NCBI RefSeq assembly: GCF_000330505.1
Contig: NW_004191902.1
Coordinates: 1-27,894, forward strand
DNA length: 27,894 nucleotides
Source of the DNA: Entamoeba invadens IP1
Lineage: Eukaryota > Evosea > Mastigamoebida > Endamoebidae
Direction: 5' to 3'
The notes beneath the pieces are model-generated. The model was not told the origin of the DNA and did no database searches. It saw only the letters and a list, made by a program, of their open reading frames with translations. Shown piece by piece: positions 1 through 9,032 of the stretch (its first letter is position 1; the number at the start of each line of letters is the position of its first letter). The translations under genes and the position numbers were made by a program.

Positions 1-809
1 TGTCTGTTTGTTACACGACTTACCATCCTCAGAGATATGTATAGCACTGCCATTATTGATTTAAAATTCTATAAATAAAATTATCAAAGAATTTTTATAA
101 AGTGGGTTTTGTTAATTGATTATATCAAAAATCGTCAAAACACAACAAAAACGCCAAATAATATATAAAATTGATTAATAAATTGAACACATTTCTATTG
201 AGAATAAATATTGTATAATAAAAAAATAATATAAACATATATTTCTTGTGTATATATGTTTTAAAAAATAAATAAACCCGTTTATAACAATAATGATTTT
301 ATTTTAAAAATTTGTTTATTTATCAATCGTTGTTTTATCGATATCCAAAACCTCTCGTTTTGTATTTGCGATAATACATAGATTGTCATCGCATAAAGTA
401 TTAATTATCAGTACGTTATTTGCTATCAATTTTTATTGTTTGAAATATCATGAATTGATTTATAATAAATTATTTTTGTAAAAAAAAATAAAAATTGTTG
501 GATTAATTTGTTTTGTGATTTTGATAAATAAATCGACTTTTTCGATAATTTAAATGTCTGTCAAATGTTTTCATTTAAACCAAGGTTAGTCTAGTGGTAA
601 ATCAAAAAATAGAAATAGATTATTTTTTTTTGTAAAAATCAACTCCAAGAATCATCTTTCAAAAAATCCATAAATAGTATTTTTAAAAGAAAATCATGTG
701 TTTCAAAATATACCTTTTTGATCTTAGGCAAAAAAATCCAAATTGAAAGAAATTATGTTTAAGATATTTACCATCCTCAGAAAAATTAACAATCCTCATG
801 AATCCCTTA
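1..809 (+). repeat. Left arm of the inverted repeat
   Basis: This is the reverse complement of 2902-3710; the first mismatch is at 810 versus 2901. It contains two copies of the octamer ATCCTCAG (25-32, 773-780) and a near copy at 792-799. It also carries the ATG of the element's gene in mirror image at 755, but here the frame ends after 19 codons at a TAA (812-814) just outside the arm. At 584-600 it holds GGTTAGTCTAGTGGTAA, which resembles a tRNA D-arm / polymerase III A box; no matching B box is visible downstream. Confidence 0.9.
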
Positions 810-1228
810 AATAAAATTTTTTGACAAAATTCACTCATTTACGACAAATGGATTGTTTTTCTGCTGGATTTTCGACAAATAGACGCCTTTGACTGTATTT
901 AAATTTTTAATTAAAACCAAATGTTTTATTAACATTTATATTTGTTTTAATAAAATAATTTTATACAATCAAATGTTTTTTTGTTTTAATTAAATACTAA
1001 TATTATTGATATATTATTATAAAATGAGTGTTATTAATTATAAATTAAAAATCTGAAGTAAACAAAATACTTTAAAAACAAATTAAAAGCACCAAAATGA
1101 CCATTTTCTGTTCACACCAATATCATCAAATTTTGTAATATAAGGTATTCTTTCTTTTTATGACCAGGATGAAGTTCTTTGATTGAAATTAATATTAAAT
1201 AAAAATATCATTTTGTGCTTTTGTATCA
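810..1228. other. Spacer between left arm and gene 3' end
   Basis: This is AT-rich non-repeat DNA with no ORF of note. It does not pair with the other side of the element, which shows that the element is not a simple palindrome. Confidence 0.6.
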
Positions 1229-2956
1229 TTAAGATCTTTTTGGTTGCGCTGTTCTTTTTTTAATCATATTGTGAAACATTTCACAATACTTGTTAGTGAG
1301 TTGTTCTTTTTGATAATTCAGTCGAACTTTCAAATGTTCTCCATTCACGGCTTTTTTAAGTGCAATATCAAGTATTTCATTAGAATTGCATTTTTGATTT
1401 GGTTGTGATTGTACATTTTGATATTTTAAAACATCTTTTTTCTCGATGGAATCACCAATGGATGGCTCTGTTTCATTATCAAGTATTTCCATATGCAATG
1501 GAAGTGTTGGGCGTACAATTGGCGCAAATTTGATGTTTTCTTGTTTGAGTTGTTCAAAACAAGGAAAATTAACATGTTTCATTTGTGAAACTGTGCTGTT
1601 TACATTTTCAACTCTTTTCATATCTGACTGTTGTTGTATATGTTGATTTAAAATGGTATTTTCATTTTTTACTGTTTCTGTTTGCACATCTTTATTTGTT
1701 AAGTGTGCAACCGTGTTTTGGAGTTTAACTTGTAAATAATGAGGCAACTGTTGATATATTTCTTGTGCTACTTTTTTGTGTTTGTTTTTGTTTTCAACTC
1801 TTTCTGCATTGGACTGTTGCTGTACTTTTGAAGCCAAAATAACATTTTCGTTATCAACGAGTTCCATATGAACATTTGAAGTTGGGCGTATAATTGGAGG
1901 AAACTTGATGTTTTCTTGTTTAACTTTGGTATAATAAGGAAACTGAGAAGCTGTACGTTGTGGACCAGTACAATTAATTTCGACTGTTTTTGCATCTAAA
2001 CGAAATTGTTGTCCGTTTGTTGTTTTCAAACCACAATACATTGGTTGAATGACACTTTGTGTTTCCTTCAAAGCCTTAAAATTTCCACATTGACTCTTTT
2101 GAGTTATCCGAGTCAAATCTGCAGCCTGACAAGAACTTTGATTTAACTGTTCGTTGTGTATAGGCTGCAGACTCTGTTGTGAAATTGAAGTATTTTGTAT
2201 GGATGGTAAAGTGTTACAACCAACCAAATTGTACAACGATTGTATTAAACCTGATGATGTGTTTTGATGTGTTTGGCTACTACTTTGAGTTGTATTTTGC
2301 ATCACACTTTGTTGTGTATTTTGACACAATTGATCACATTGCTCACTGTTTACATTTGATTTACAGACTGTGACTTCCTGAATGGTTTCTTTCTTTGGAT
2401 TGTCGAATCTTTTTGAACCAACGCATAGTGACCTTTCTTTGTTGATTTCTTTTTTCTCCTTTTCCTCTTGTTCCTTTGTAATATTGAATTCTTCTTCTGA
2501 TCCGGATCTCTCATAAACTTTTACTACCTTTTCCATAGACAACAAGTTATTTGTCATTTTTACAATTTGTTCTCTTTGTTTTGTAAAACTTTCTTTTTCG
2601 ATCATTGGTTGTAATGTTAGTTTAACAACGTTTTGTTTTTTGTATTTTTCTTGTATGTTTCTTTCATATTGTTTAGATGCTGGTTTGTTTTTTGAAAAAC
2701 AAGAATTTTCAATGCCGAATAGTCCATTTTCACGGTTTCGAAATAATTGCGGATGTGTAACATAATAATTGTAATGAAGAATTGGGTTTATAATATGTTC
2801 TTTTTCGTACACACAGAATTTGTATATAAAGCCATTTTCGTTTTTAGTTGAATTAATAATGACATAATAACAATGTATGATATAAACAACGCATTCATAC
2901 ATAAGGGATTCATGAGGATTGTTAATTTTTCTGAGGATGGTAAATATCTTAAACAT
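1229..2956 (-). CDS. Gln/Asn-rich orphan protein of the inverted-repeat element (575 aa)
   Basis: I do not recognise this protein. The ATG at 2956 is chosen because the longer frame from 2968 starts with TTG, unlikely in a eukaryote. The frame has no internal stop and ends with TAA at 1229. From the N-terminus: a Tyr/Cys/Ile-rich stretch (about residues 20-75); a charged Lys/Glu segment (about 90-190, including KEQEEKEKKEINKE); a Gln/Asn/Ser-rich low-complexity region (about 200-290); and a second half with an internal duplication, KQENIKFPPIIRPT near residue 350 and KQENIKFAPIVRPT near 480, each followed by HMEL/HMEI and an acidic patch. The C-terminus is basic (IKKRTAQPKRS) and could act in nuclear import or DNA binding. 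No DDE triad, zinc finger or polymerase motif is visible. It may be a regulatory or DNA-binding protein of the element that depends on a transposase elsewhere. Confidence 0.75.
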   Translation of the reverse strand: MFKIFTILRKINNPHESLMYECVVYIIHCYYVIINSTKNENGFIYKFCVYEKEHIINPILHYNYYVTHPQLFRNRENGLFGIENSCFSKNKPASKQYERNIQEKYKKQNVVKLTLQPMIEKESFTKQREQIVKMTNNLLSMEKVVKVYERSGSEEEFNITKEQEEKEKKEINKERSLCVGSKRFDNPKKETIQEVTVCKSNVNSEQCDQLCQNTQQSVMQNTTQSSSQTHQNTSSGLIQSLYNLVGCNTLPSIQNTSISQQSLQPIHNEQLNQSSCQAADLTRITQKSQCGNFKALKETQSVIQPMYCGLKTTNGQQFRLDAKTVEINCTGPQRTASQFPYYTKVKQENIKFPPIIRPTSNVHMELVDNENVILASKVQQQSNAERVENKNKHKKVAQEIYQQLPHYLQVKLQNTVAHLTNKDVQTETVKNENTILNQHIQQQSDMKRVENVNSTVSQMKHVNFPCFEQLKQENIKFAPIVRPTLPLHMEILDNETEPSIGDSIEKKDVLKYQNVQSQPNQKCNSNEILDIALKKAVNGEHLKVRLNYQKEQLTNKYCEMFHNMIKKRTAQPKRS

Positions 2957-3710
2957 AATTTCTTTCAATTTGGATTTTTTTGCCTAAGATCAAAAAGGTA
3001 TATTTTGAAACACATGATTTTCTTTTAAAAATACTATTTATGGATTTTTTGAAAGATGATTCTTGGAGTTGATTTTTACAAAAAAAAATAATCTATTTCT
3101 ATTTTTTGATTTACCACTAGACTAACCTTGGTTTAAATGAAAACATTTGACAGACATTTAAATTATCGAAAAAGTCGATTTATTTATCAAAATCACAAAA
3201 CAAATTAATCCAACAATTTTTATTTTTTTTTACAAAAATAATTTATTATAAATCAATTCATGATATTTCAAACAATAAAAATTGATAGCAAATAACGTAC
3301 TGATAATTAATACTTTATGCGATGACAATCTATGTATTATCGCAAATACAAAACGAGAGGTTTTGGATATCGATAAAACAACGATTGATAAATAAACAAA
3401 TTTTTAAAATAAAATCATTATTGTTATAAACGGGTTTATTTATTTTTTAAAACATATATACACAAGAAATATATGTTTATATTATTTTTTTATTATACAA
3501 TATTTATTCTCAATAGAAATGTGTTCAATTTATTAATCAATTTTATATATTATTTGGCGTTTTTGTTGTGTTTTGACGATTTTTGATATAATCAATTAAC
3601 AAAACCCACTTTATAAAAATTCTTTGATAATTTTATTTATAGAATTTTAAATCAATAATGGCAGTGCTATACATATCTCTGAGGATGGTAAGTCGTGTAA
3701 CAAACAGACA
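2902..3710 (-). repeat. Right arm of the inverted repeat
   Basis: This is the reverse complement of 1-809. It supplies the upstream region, presumably the promoter, and the first 18 codons of the gene at 1229-2956, so the gene is transcribed inward from this arm. ATCCTCAG occurs here on the reverse strand at 2931-2938 and 3679-3686. Because the left partner is cut by the window edge at base 1, the arm could continue to the right of 3710. Confidence 0.9.
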
Positions 3711-5487
3711 TTGTCAACACAGACTTAAACATCTAAAAAGTGAAATGACGTGTTCCCATATTCAAAAATAGTAACTTACTCAATATACATTTCAGATGGA
3801 TGTAAAAGTGATAACTTTCTATTTCTGTCATCCTCAGAAAATAATTGCCATCCTCAGAACTGTAAATCTGTTTAAAACACAAGTTAATATCAAAATGAAA
3901 CAATCATATTAAAATATACACAATATGATTAACTTTGTTATTACAATAAATTTGAATAATTGCATAAATTACAAAATTATTAATAAATTTGTTATTTTAA
4001 AATCACATTTTTAGAAAATCAGTGTTTTCGACTTTTTCAATTTTCATTTTGATTGAAAAACAATTATCAATTTAAACGTAAATTTCAATTATTGTGTTAT
4101 AAAGACGGATTCGATAATAATATCAATAAGTATATAATCATAATATGAACAAGTTTAATTCATGTTTTGTTATTTCCCGTCTCAAGTAAGCGAGATATAA
4201 TTATTGTTTTTGTTTACTGATTATTGTGGCGATTTTTTGATTGTATTTAATTTTTTGGCATTTATGACAAATTATTACCATTATTTAAAAATTGAACTTT
4301 GACTCGAAATATTAAGTGTAAATTATAACTTGAGTTATGAGAGTGGGCCTTATGGGGAACTGAACCTTATGGATTTTATTTTTGTATCCTCAGAAAAATA
4401 TATTTTAATAAGGATAGTTTTAATCCTGAGGATACACCTTATCCTCAAGAAACCCTTTAACATACCCCAATTGCATTGAGGTGGTTTTCACAAATTTAAA
4501 CATAGAAGTAATTAACATTAATGTTAAAACACTTAAGCTGTTCATTTGATTTTATCAATTTACAATAGCTTTATATATAGTTTTACACAAAATGAGAAAA
4601 CTATTTTTGTGACTAATAATGGAACAAAACATCTTTTTGTTCATGTTTAAGGAACAAAAAAACCTTTTTTTTAACAAATTTGATATTTGTGGAAATAAAA
4701 TATTTGAAGTTTTTGTTTGGAGAAAAATAATTACTAAATTATATGACAAATTTACTAAAAATTTTAGCATTTGTTATATAATAGTATAAATAGAATATCA
4801 CATTGTTATACCAAAAATGTTATTTATTTTAACATTTCAATACCAGTAAGTGTATTTTTATTTTTTGAAGTTCAATTTCCAAAAAACAGTTAGTTATATA
4901 GTGTATTATTTTAACAATAGAAAAAAACTATATTTATTATACTTTTTGGGATTTTACCATACCTGTCTATGTTTAAATTTTTTGCTGCTATTTTTGTTTA
5001 TATTTTAATTTCCCTAAAAATCAAAATCAAAAGATAAATATTTAAAAGGTATAATGTTTAAAGAACAACTGTATAACGAAATATTTTTAATCAAAAATCG
5101 TTTTAAATACCAGTCACATATTTTTTCATTCTAGTAGTTTTACTTACATTTGTCAAAAATGTGAGTTAAAATACAATTATTTCGACATATTCGTTCATAA
5201 GTTGAGTTTCCACGTGTATTAAAAACACTTGTTTTAATTCGTTTTATTCCTTTTGAGAGTATTTGTTGTATTACTACGTTGTTTTTATACTATTATAACT
5301 GAAATATTTTAAGTATAAAAATTAGTCAAAAAATTATTAAACGCTTTTAATTTGCTTTTAAAACCAAAAATTAACATTAGTGTATTATGGTTATCTTAAT
5401 TTACTTAAATTTTAATAATAAAAACAATGAATGTTTAATTTATAGAATATTTATTAGTTATTATCCATATTAAATTAATAAAACAAT
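3711..5487. other. AT-rich intergenic region with ATCCTCAG motifs
   Basis: No convincing gene. A 71-codon reverse frame at 4555-4770 has low-complexity Ile/Leu/Asn/Lys composition typical of chance in such DNA. The region holds further ATCCTCAG copies at 3830-3837, 3850-3857 and 4386-4393, a reverse copy at 4426-4433, and a near copy at 4441. This suggests that it belongs to, or is an older relative of, the adjacent inverted-repeat element. Confidence 0.5.
4384..4435. repeat. 10-bp inverted repeat of the ATCCTCAG motif
   Basis: GTATCCTCAG (4384-4393) pairs perfectly with CTGAGGATAC (4426-4435) around a 32-base AT-rich loop. It is built from the octamer that recurs through the neighbouring element, so it may be an element end or a protein-binding site. 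Confidence 0.6.
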
Positions 5488-8187
5488 TCACATTGATGTA
5501 TTAGAAACACGTTGCATGTTGTTAATAATCTCGTTGATATCAATTCTTTCTTTTGGATTTTGTTTCCACGAAAGTTGAATAATGTGATAAATTCCTTCTG
5601 GTATTACTTCACATCTGTTCAGTCTTTTTCCTTCCATAACAAACTCTGCTATTTTCCATGGAAACTTGAATTCATTGATTGGATACGCTTCTTCCCATTT
5701 GAAGCACTCATACATTGTTATTGCAAATGAGAATATGTCTGCACTTTTTGTGTATTTCTGTTTCAAAAGCACTTCAGGTGCCATGTACACTGGTGTGCCA
5801 ACACCTTTAGTGAACGTCATGTTGGTCATCAACAAGTTCACATTTCTTGCACTTCCAAAATCAGTCAATTTAGCATTCACTTTATCATTTAAATCCAATG
5901 AAAACACTAATATGTTGTCTGGCTTGATGTCTCTGTGTAATATCCCATTTGAGTATAAATAACTTATCCCATTTGCTGCATCTATCATCATTTTTATTTT
6001 AAGTTTAATACAAACATCTGAACTTGGTTTATGATTCGTTAAGTCTTGTAAAGACCCAAATGGTGCAAATTCAGTCACCATACATACTTTGTTTGGAATA
6101 AATACGGCGCCATAGAAATGGACAATATACTCACTTCTAAATTTGTCCAACATTGTAACTTCTTTTTCAAAAGATGACAATAACGAGTTTCCAACCATTT
6201 CTTTCAATTTTTTAATAGCAACTTCGTTTCCTCTGTAAGTTCCTTTGTAAACAATACCAAAACCACCTTCACCAAGCTTTTTGTCTTCATTTAATTCTTC
6301 ATAATCCAATTTTGTTGATATCTGAGTTATAGCAACCAAATTAATTTGAGTTTCTGCAGTGATTCCACTTTTAAAATTCACAGAAAACAATGTGATTTTA
6401 TCTTTAATTTTGCACGAACATTTTGGTTTTATAAACATTTCAAATTCGACTGCTTTGTTCTTTTTTAAAGTAATTACAAGAGGTTCAGTTCGAATAGTAT
6501 ATTTCTCTGTGTTGTTTTTAGTAGAAAATTGCACTTTTATTGTGTTCTTTCCGAAATTTCCAACACATAATAACTCGCGCGACTCTTTGTCGACTGGAAT
6601 CGTTTCCTCGTAGTTTTTTCCTTCAAATTCAATTTCATTTTTGTTCACAAAAACATCAGAAATCGAAGTTTTGGTGAAATGAATGTTCGACTTTCTGACA
6701 TCGAAAATGCACGTCTTTTGTTGCACCTTTTTAATTTGATAGTGGCGATTAATTTGAATTAAAATAAAGAGTACAATGAACAAGACAAGAGTGATAATAA
6801 TGAGAACAAATATCACAACAATCAATATCACCCACCACACCACTTTTGTTTGGCAAGACGTGTTCGAGTAATTTGGTGTGTGCCAAAAAGTGCATTTCGT
6901 GCATTTAGAGTTTGTCACTTCAACACAATTTTCAATTGAACTTTTCGAGTAACATTTGGAATCTATCAAGATATAATCTTCTACACAGGAAGTGCATATT
7001 CCAGTTGTTCCACAAGTGGAACAATTAAAAGTTGTTGAGTTACAGGAGACACAAAACTGATTTTGTTGGTAAAAACCAGTTGAACATTTTAAACATCCAC
7101 TTTGACTTTTAAATTCGCAATTTACAAGTAAATCATATGAGATACACTGTGTGTTGTTTGTGAGTAAAAAGTAATTTGTAAAACAACTTAAACATGTTTT
7201 TTCAGTGTTGCACTCATTACAATTTTCTATACAATTTTTGCACTGGCCATATTCGTCTCTGTAAAATCCAATATCACATAAAGCGCACAGAGATTGTGAA
7301 GGGACAAGTTTCTTGCAATTGGTGATGACTTCTGAATTAGAAAAACACTTTCCATCCGACAAAAAGTAATTTTTGTTGCAAGTAAGACACAAAATCTTGT
7401 TGTAACAATCCATACAATTTTCAGAACAAATTTCACATTGATAATTTGATAAGAAATAGCCCGTTATACAGCTGATACATCGGTCTTTTTCAACATTCAT
7501 TCGATCACAATTATCTTCTTGATTTGTCAATGGGAAACATGTAGATGTGTTATTATAAACAGTATTGTTTTCACATAATAAACAATTATCAAATTTAGTT
7601 GAAATTGAACAATTGATATTTGAAGTGCACACTCCACTTTCATTAATATATTTATTGACTTGTTGACACCCACTACAAAAAGTATTTGAGCTTTGAATAC
7701 AACCACTTTGGGTCATTTTAATGCATTTTCCTTTATTATTAATAACTCCATTTAATGTACATTTAAGACAATCGTGTGTATCACAAAGGGAACACATTTC
7801 ACCATATTTATTTGAACAATTTTGACAAGTATTTTCTCTATTGTAATAACCATTTTCACATATAATTAAATTGTCGTTGTTTGAAAGAATAACTCCATTT
7901 AGTGGAGTGCAAACTCCATTGTTCAATAAACTTTTGTTATCACATATTATACAAGAACTTTCGTTATTACAATTAATACAATTTTCACCACAATTTTCAC
8001 ACTTATTCGATTTAATAAAATATCCAATTGCGCATTTGATTGTTTTACCTGATATTATTAGTAATGAATTATTATCATAAAATAATACATTTTCACAGTT
8101 TCCATAAACGTCGACAATATACTCTTTATCACATAAAACACATTTTCCTTTGACGCAATGAAGACAATTAGTCGGACAAGTTAACAT
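5488..8187 (-). CDS. CxxC-repeat, transmembrane and kinase part of the TMK (899 codons)
   Basis: This is the 3' piece of the broken receptor. Residues 1-440 are Cys-rich repeats of the pattern C-x2-C-x(6-13)-C-x2-C, as in furin-like extracellular repeats. Residues about 448-478 form a long hydrophobic span beginning VVWWVILIVVIFVLIII, followed by basic residues, so the C-terminus is cytoplasmic. After a ~130-residue linker the kinase domain starts near residue 635: glycine loop GEGGFG, VAIK lysine, HRDIKPDN catalytic loop (about 751), DFGSA (about 776), GTPVYMAPE (about 800). All catalytic residues are present, and HRDIKPDN indicates Ser/Thr-type specificity. The first ATG (8187) follows the frameshift and has no signal peptide, so a protein made from it alone would not be a normal receptor. 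It may be annotated as a stand-alone protein kinase. Confidence 0.85.
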   Translation of the reverse strand: MLTCPTNCLHCVKGKCVLCDKEYIVDVYGNCENVLFYDNNSLLIISGKTIKCAIGYFIKSNKCENCGENCINCNNESSCIICDNKSLLNNGVCTPLNGVILSNNDNLIICENGYYNRENTCQNCSNKYGEMCSLCDTHDCLKCTLNGVINNKGKCIKMTQSGCIQSSNTFCSGCQQVNKYINESGVCTSNINCSISTKFDNCLLCENNTVYNNTSTCFPLTNQEDNCDRMNVEKDRCISCITGYFLSNYQCEICSENCMDCYNKILCLTCNKNYFLSDGKCFSNSEVITNCKKLVPSQSLCALCDIGFYRDEYGQCKNCIENCNECNTEKTCLSCFTNYFLLTNNTQCISYDLLVNCEFKSQSGCLKCSTGFYQQNQFCVSCNSTTFNCSTCGTTGICTSCVEDYILIDSKCYSKSSIENCVEVTNSKCTKCTFWHTPNYSNTSCQTKVVWWVILIVVIFVLIIITLVLFIVLFILIQINRHYQIKKVQQKTCIFDVRKSNIHFTKTSISDVFVNKNEIEFEGKNYEETIPVDKESRELLCVGNFGKNTIKVQFSTKNNTEKYTIRTEPLVITLKKNKAVEFEMFIKPKCSCKIKDKITLFSVNFKSGITAETQINLVAITQISTKLDYEELNEDKKLGEGGFGIVYKGTYRGNEVAIKKLKEMVGNSLLSSFEKEVTMLDKFRSEYIVHFYGAVFIPNKVCMVTEFAPFGSLQDLTNHKPSSDVCIKLKIKMMIDAANGISYLYSNGILHRDIKPDNILVFSLDLNDKVNAKLTDFGSARNVNLLMTNMTFTKGVGTPVYMAPEVLLKQKYTKSADIFSFAITMYECFKWEEAYPINEFKFPWKIAEFVMEGKRLNRCEVIPEGIYHIIQLSWKQNPKERIDINEIINNMQRVSNTSM

Positions 8188-9032
8188 TGATATTTATCAA
8201 CTTCGCTTCCAGTTTCACAAGCTTCACAAACAGCCAATGTTTGTTTTTTGAATATTGTTGTACATTTAGTATCTATAACTTCGCAATTTCCACTTGATAG
8301 ATATGAGTCATTTTTACATAAATGACAACTTCCATCTTCTAACTTGGAATAAAAGAGCAAACATTGATTTGTTTCATTGAATGACACCATTTTATAAGCA
8401 TCAGTTGTTTTTCTCATCTCCTTTTTTGATAATTTTGTTGGAGTGGTAAACCCAAATTTAGAACCTAAAATCCATTTCTTACTCATTTGTGAAATTTCAA
8501 TGTTTTCACAATTTTTTGAAGAGTTGTTAATATAAATCACGTTTTCATTTTGGTCTTTAAATTTAGAAGTAAAAGTGTATTTTTTAATAAAATCAAGTTG
8601 CGTTGTGTTTTGCATAAATATTCCATTAAAATCAATGTTTTGTTCGAGTTTTATGTTTTGAATTACAATTGTTGAATTAACAGAAGAAAGTGGGCAGTGT
8701 AGGACTTGACTGTCATAACTGTTGTAATCATCAAAGTTTCCACTAATATAAGTACATGTAACGGTTGTATCAACATTGTTAGAGTTTAAATAAGATCGAT
8801 ATAATTTCCCACCAAGTAAATTATTAAACAAAAGTGTTGAAGATGAATTTTGAACTTCTTGAAATGAAATCAAATTGATATAATTGTCTTGGTAATTGTT
8901 AAAATTGACTTTTATATATATTGTGTCTGATATAAGTATACCACCTTTATGAATTTGAATAAGACTCGTTTTATCCCCAATTGTTGTCATATTATTGAGA
9001 TTTATTGTGACACCTTCACCAATTGTTAAAGA
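8181..9032 (-). pseudogene. Middle extracellular segment of the TMK, between the two lesions
   Basis: This is open from just after the TAA at 9035-9033 to the TAA at 8183-8181, in the same frame as the upstream N-terminal segment. The first in-frame ATG is at 8990, but the residues before it (SLTIGEGVTINLNN) read as normal protein, which supports simple read-through of an original sense codon. The first two thirds are Asn/Ser-rich with repeated beta-strand-like segments; Cys pairs begin near the end (CHLCKND, CEACETG), leading into the CxxC repeats of the next segment. There is no function of its own. Confidence 0.75.

Larger units (their letters stand above)
1..3710. mobile_element. Transposon-like element with ~0.8-kb inverted arms and one gene
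   Basis: Base 1 pairs with base 3710 and the two arms match as reverse complements up to base 809 / 2902. Many 60-base lines that I compared were identical. The 2.1 kb between the arms holds a single reverse-strand gene (1229-2956). Very long, nearly identical terminal inverted repeats around one gene are the layout of DNA transposons such as Mutator-like or Maverick-type elements, and identity of the arms implies recent insertion or arm homogenisation. No transposase motif is recognisable in the encoded protein, so the family is not assigned. The left arm begins exactly at the window edge, so the true outer ends and any target-site duplication cannot be seen; the element may extend beyond 3710. 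A palindromic assembly artefact is less likely because the centre is not symmetric. Confidence 0.7.

Noticed and set aside
1446..1646. Forward ORF inside the orphan-protein gene
   Set aside because: It is the antisense shadow of the 575-codon gene and has no supporting features.
4555..4770. 71-codon reverse ORF
   Set aside because: Ile/Leu/Asn/Lys-dominated translation typical of AT-rich spacer; no motif or start context.
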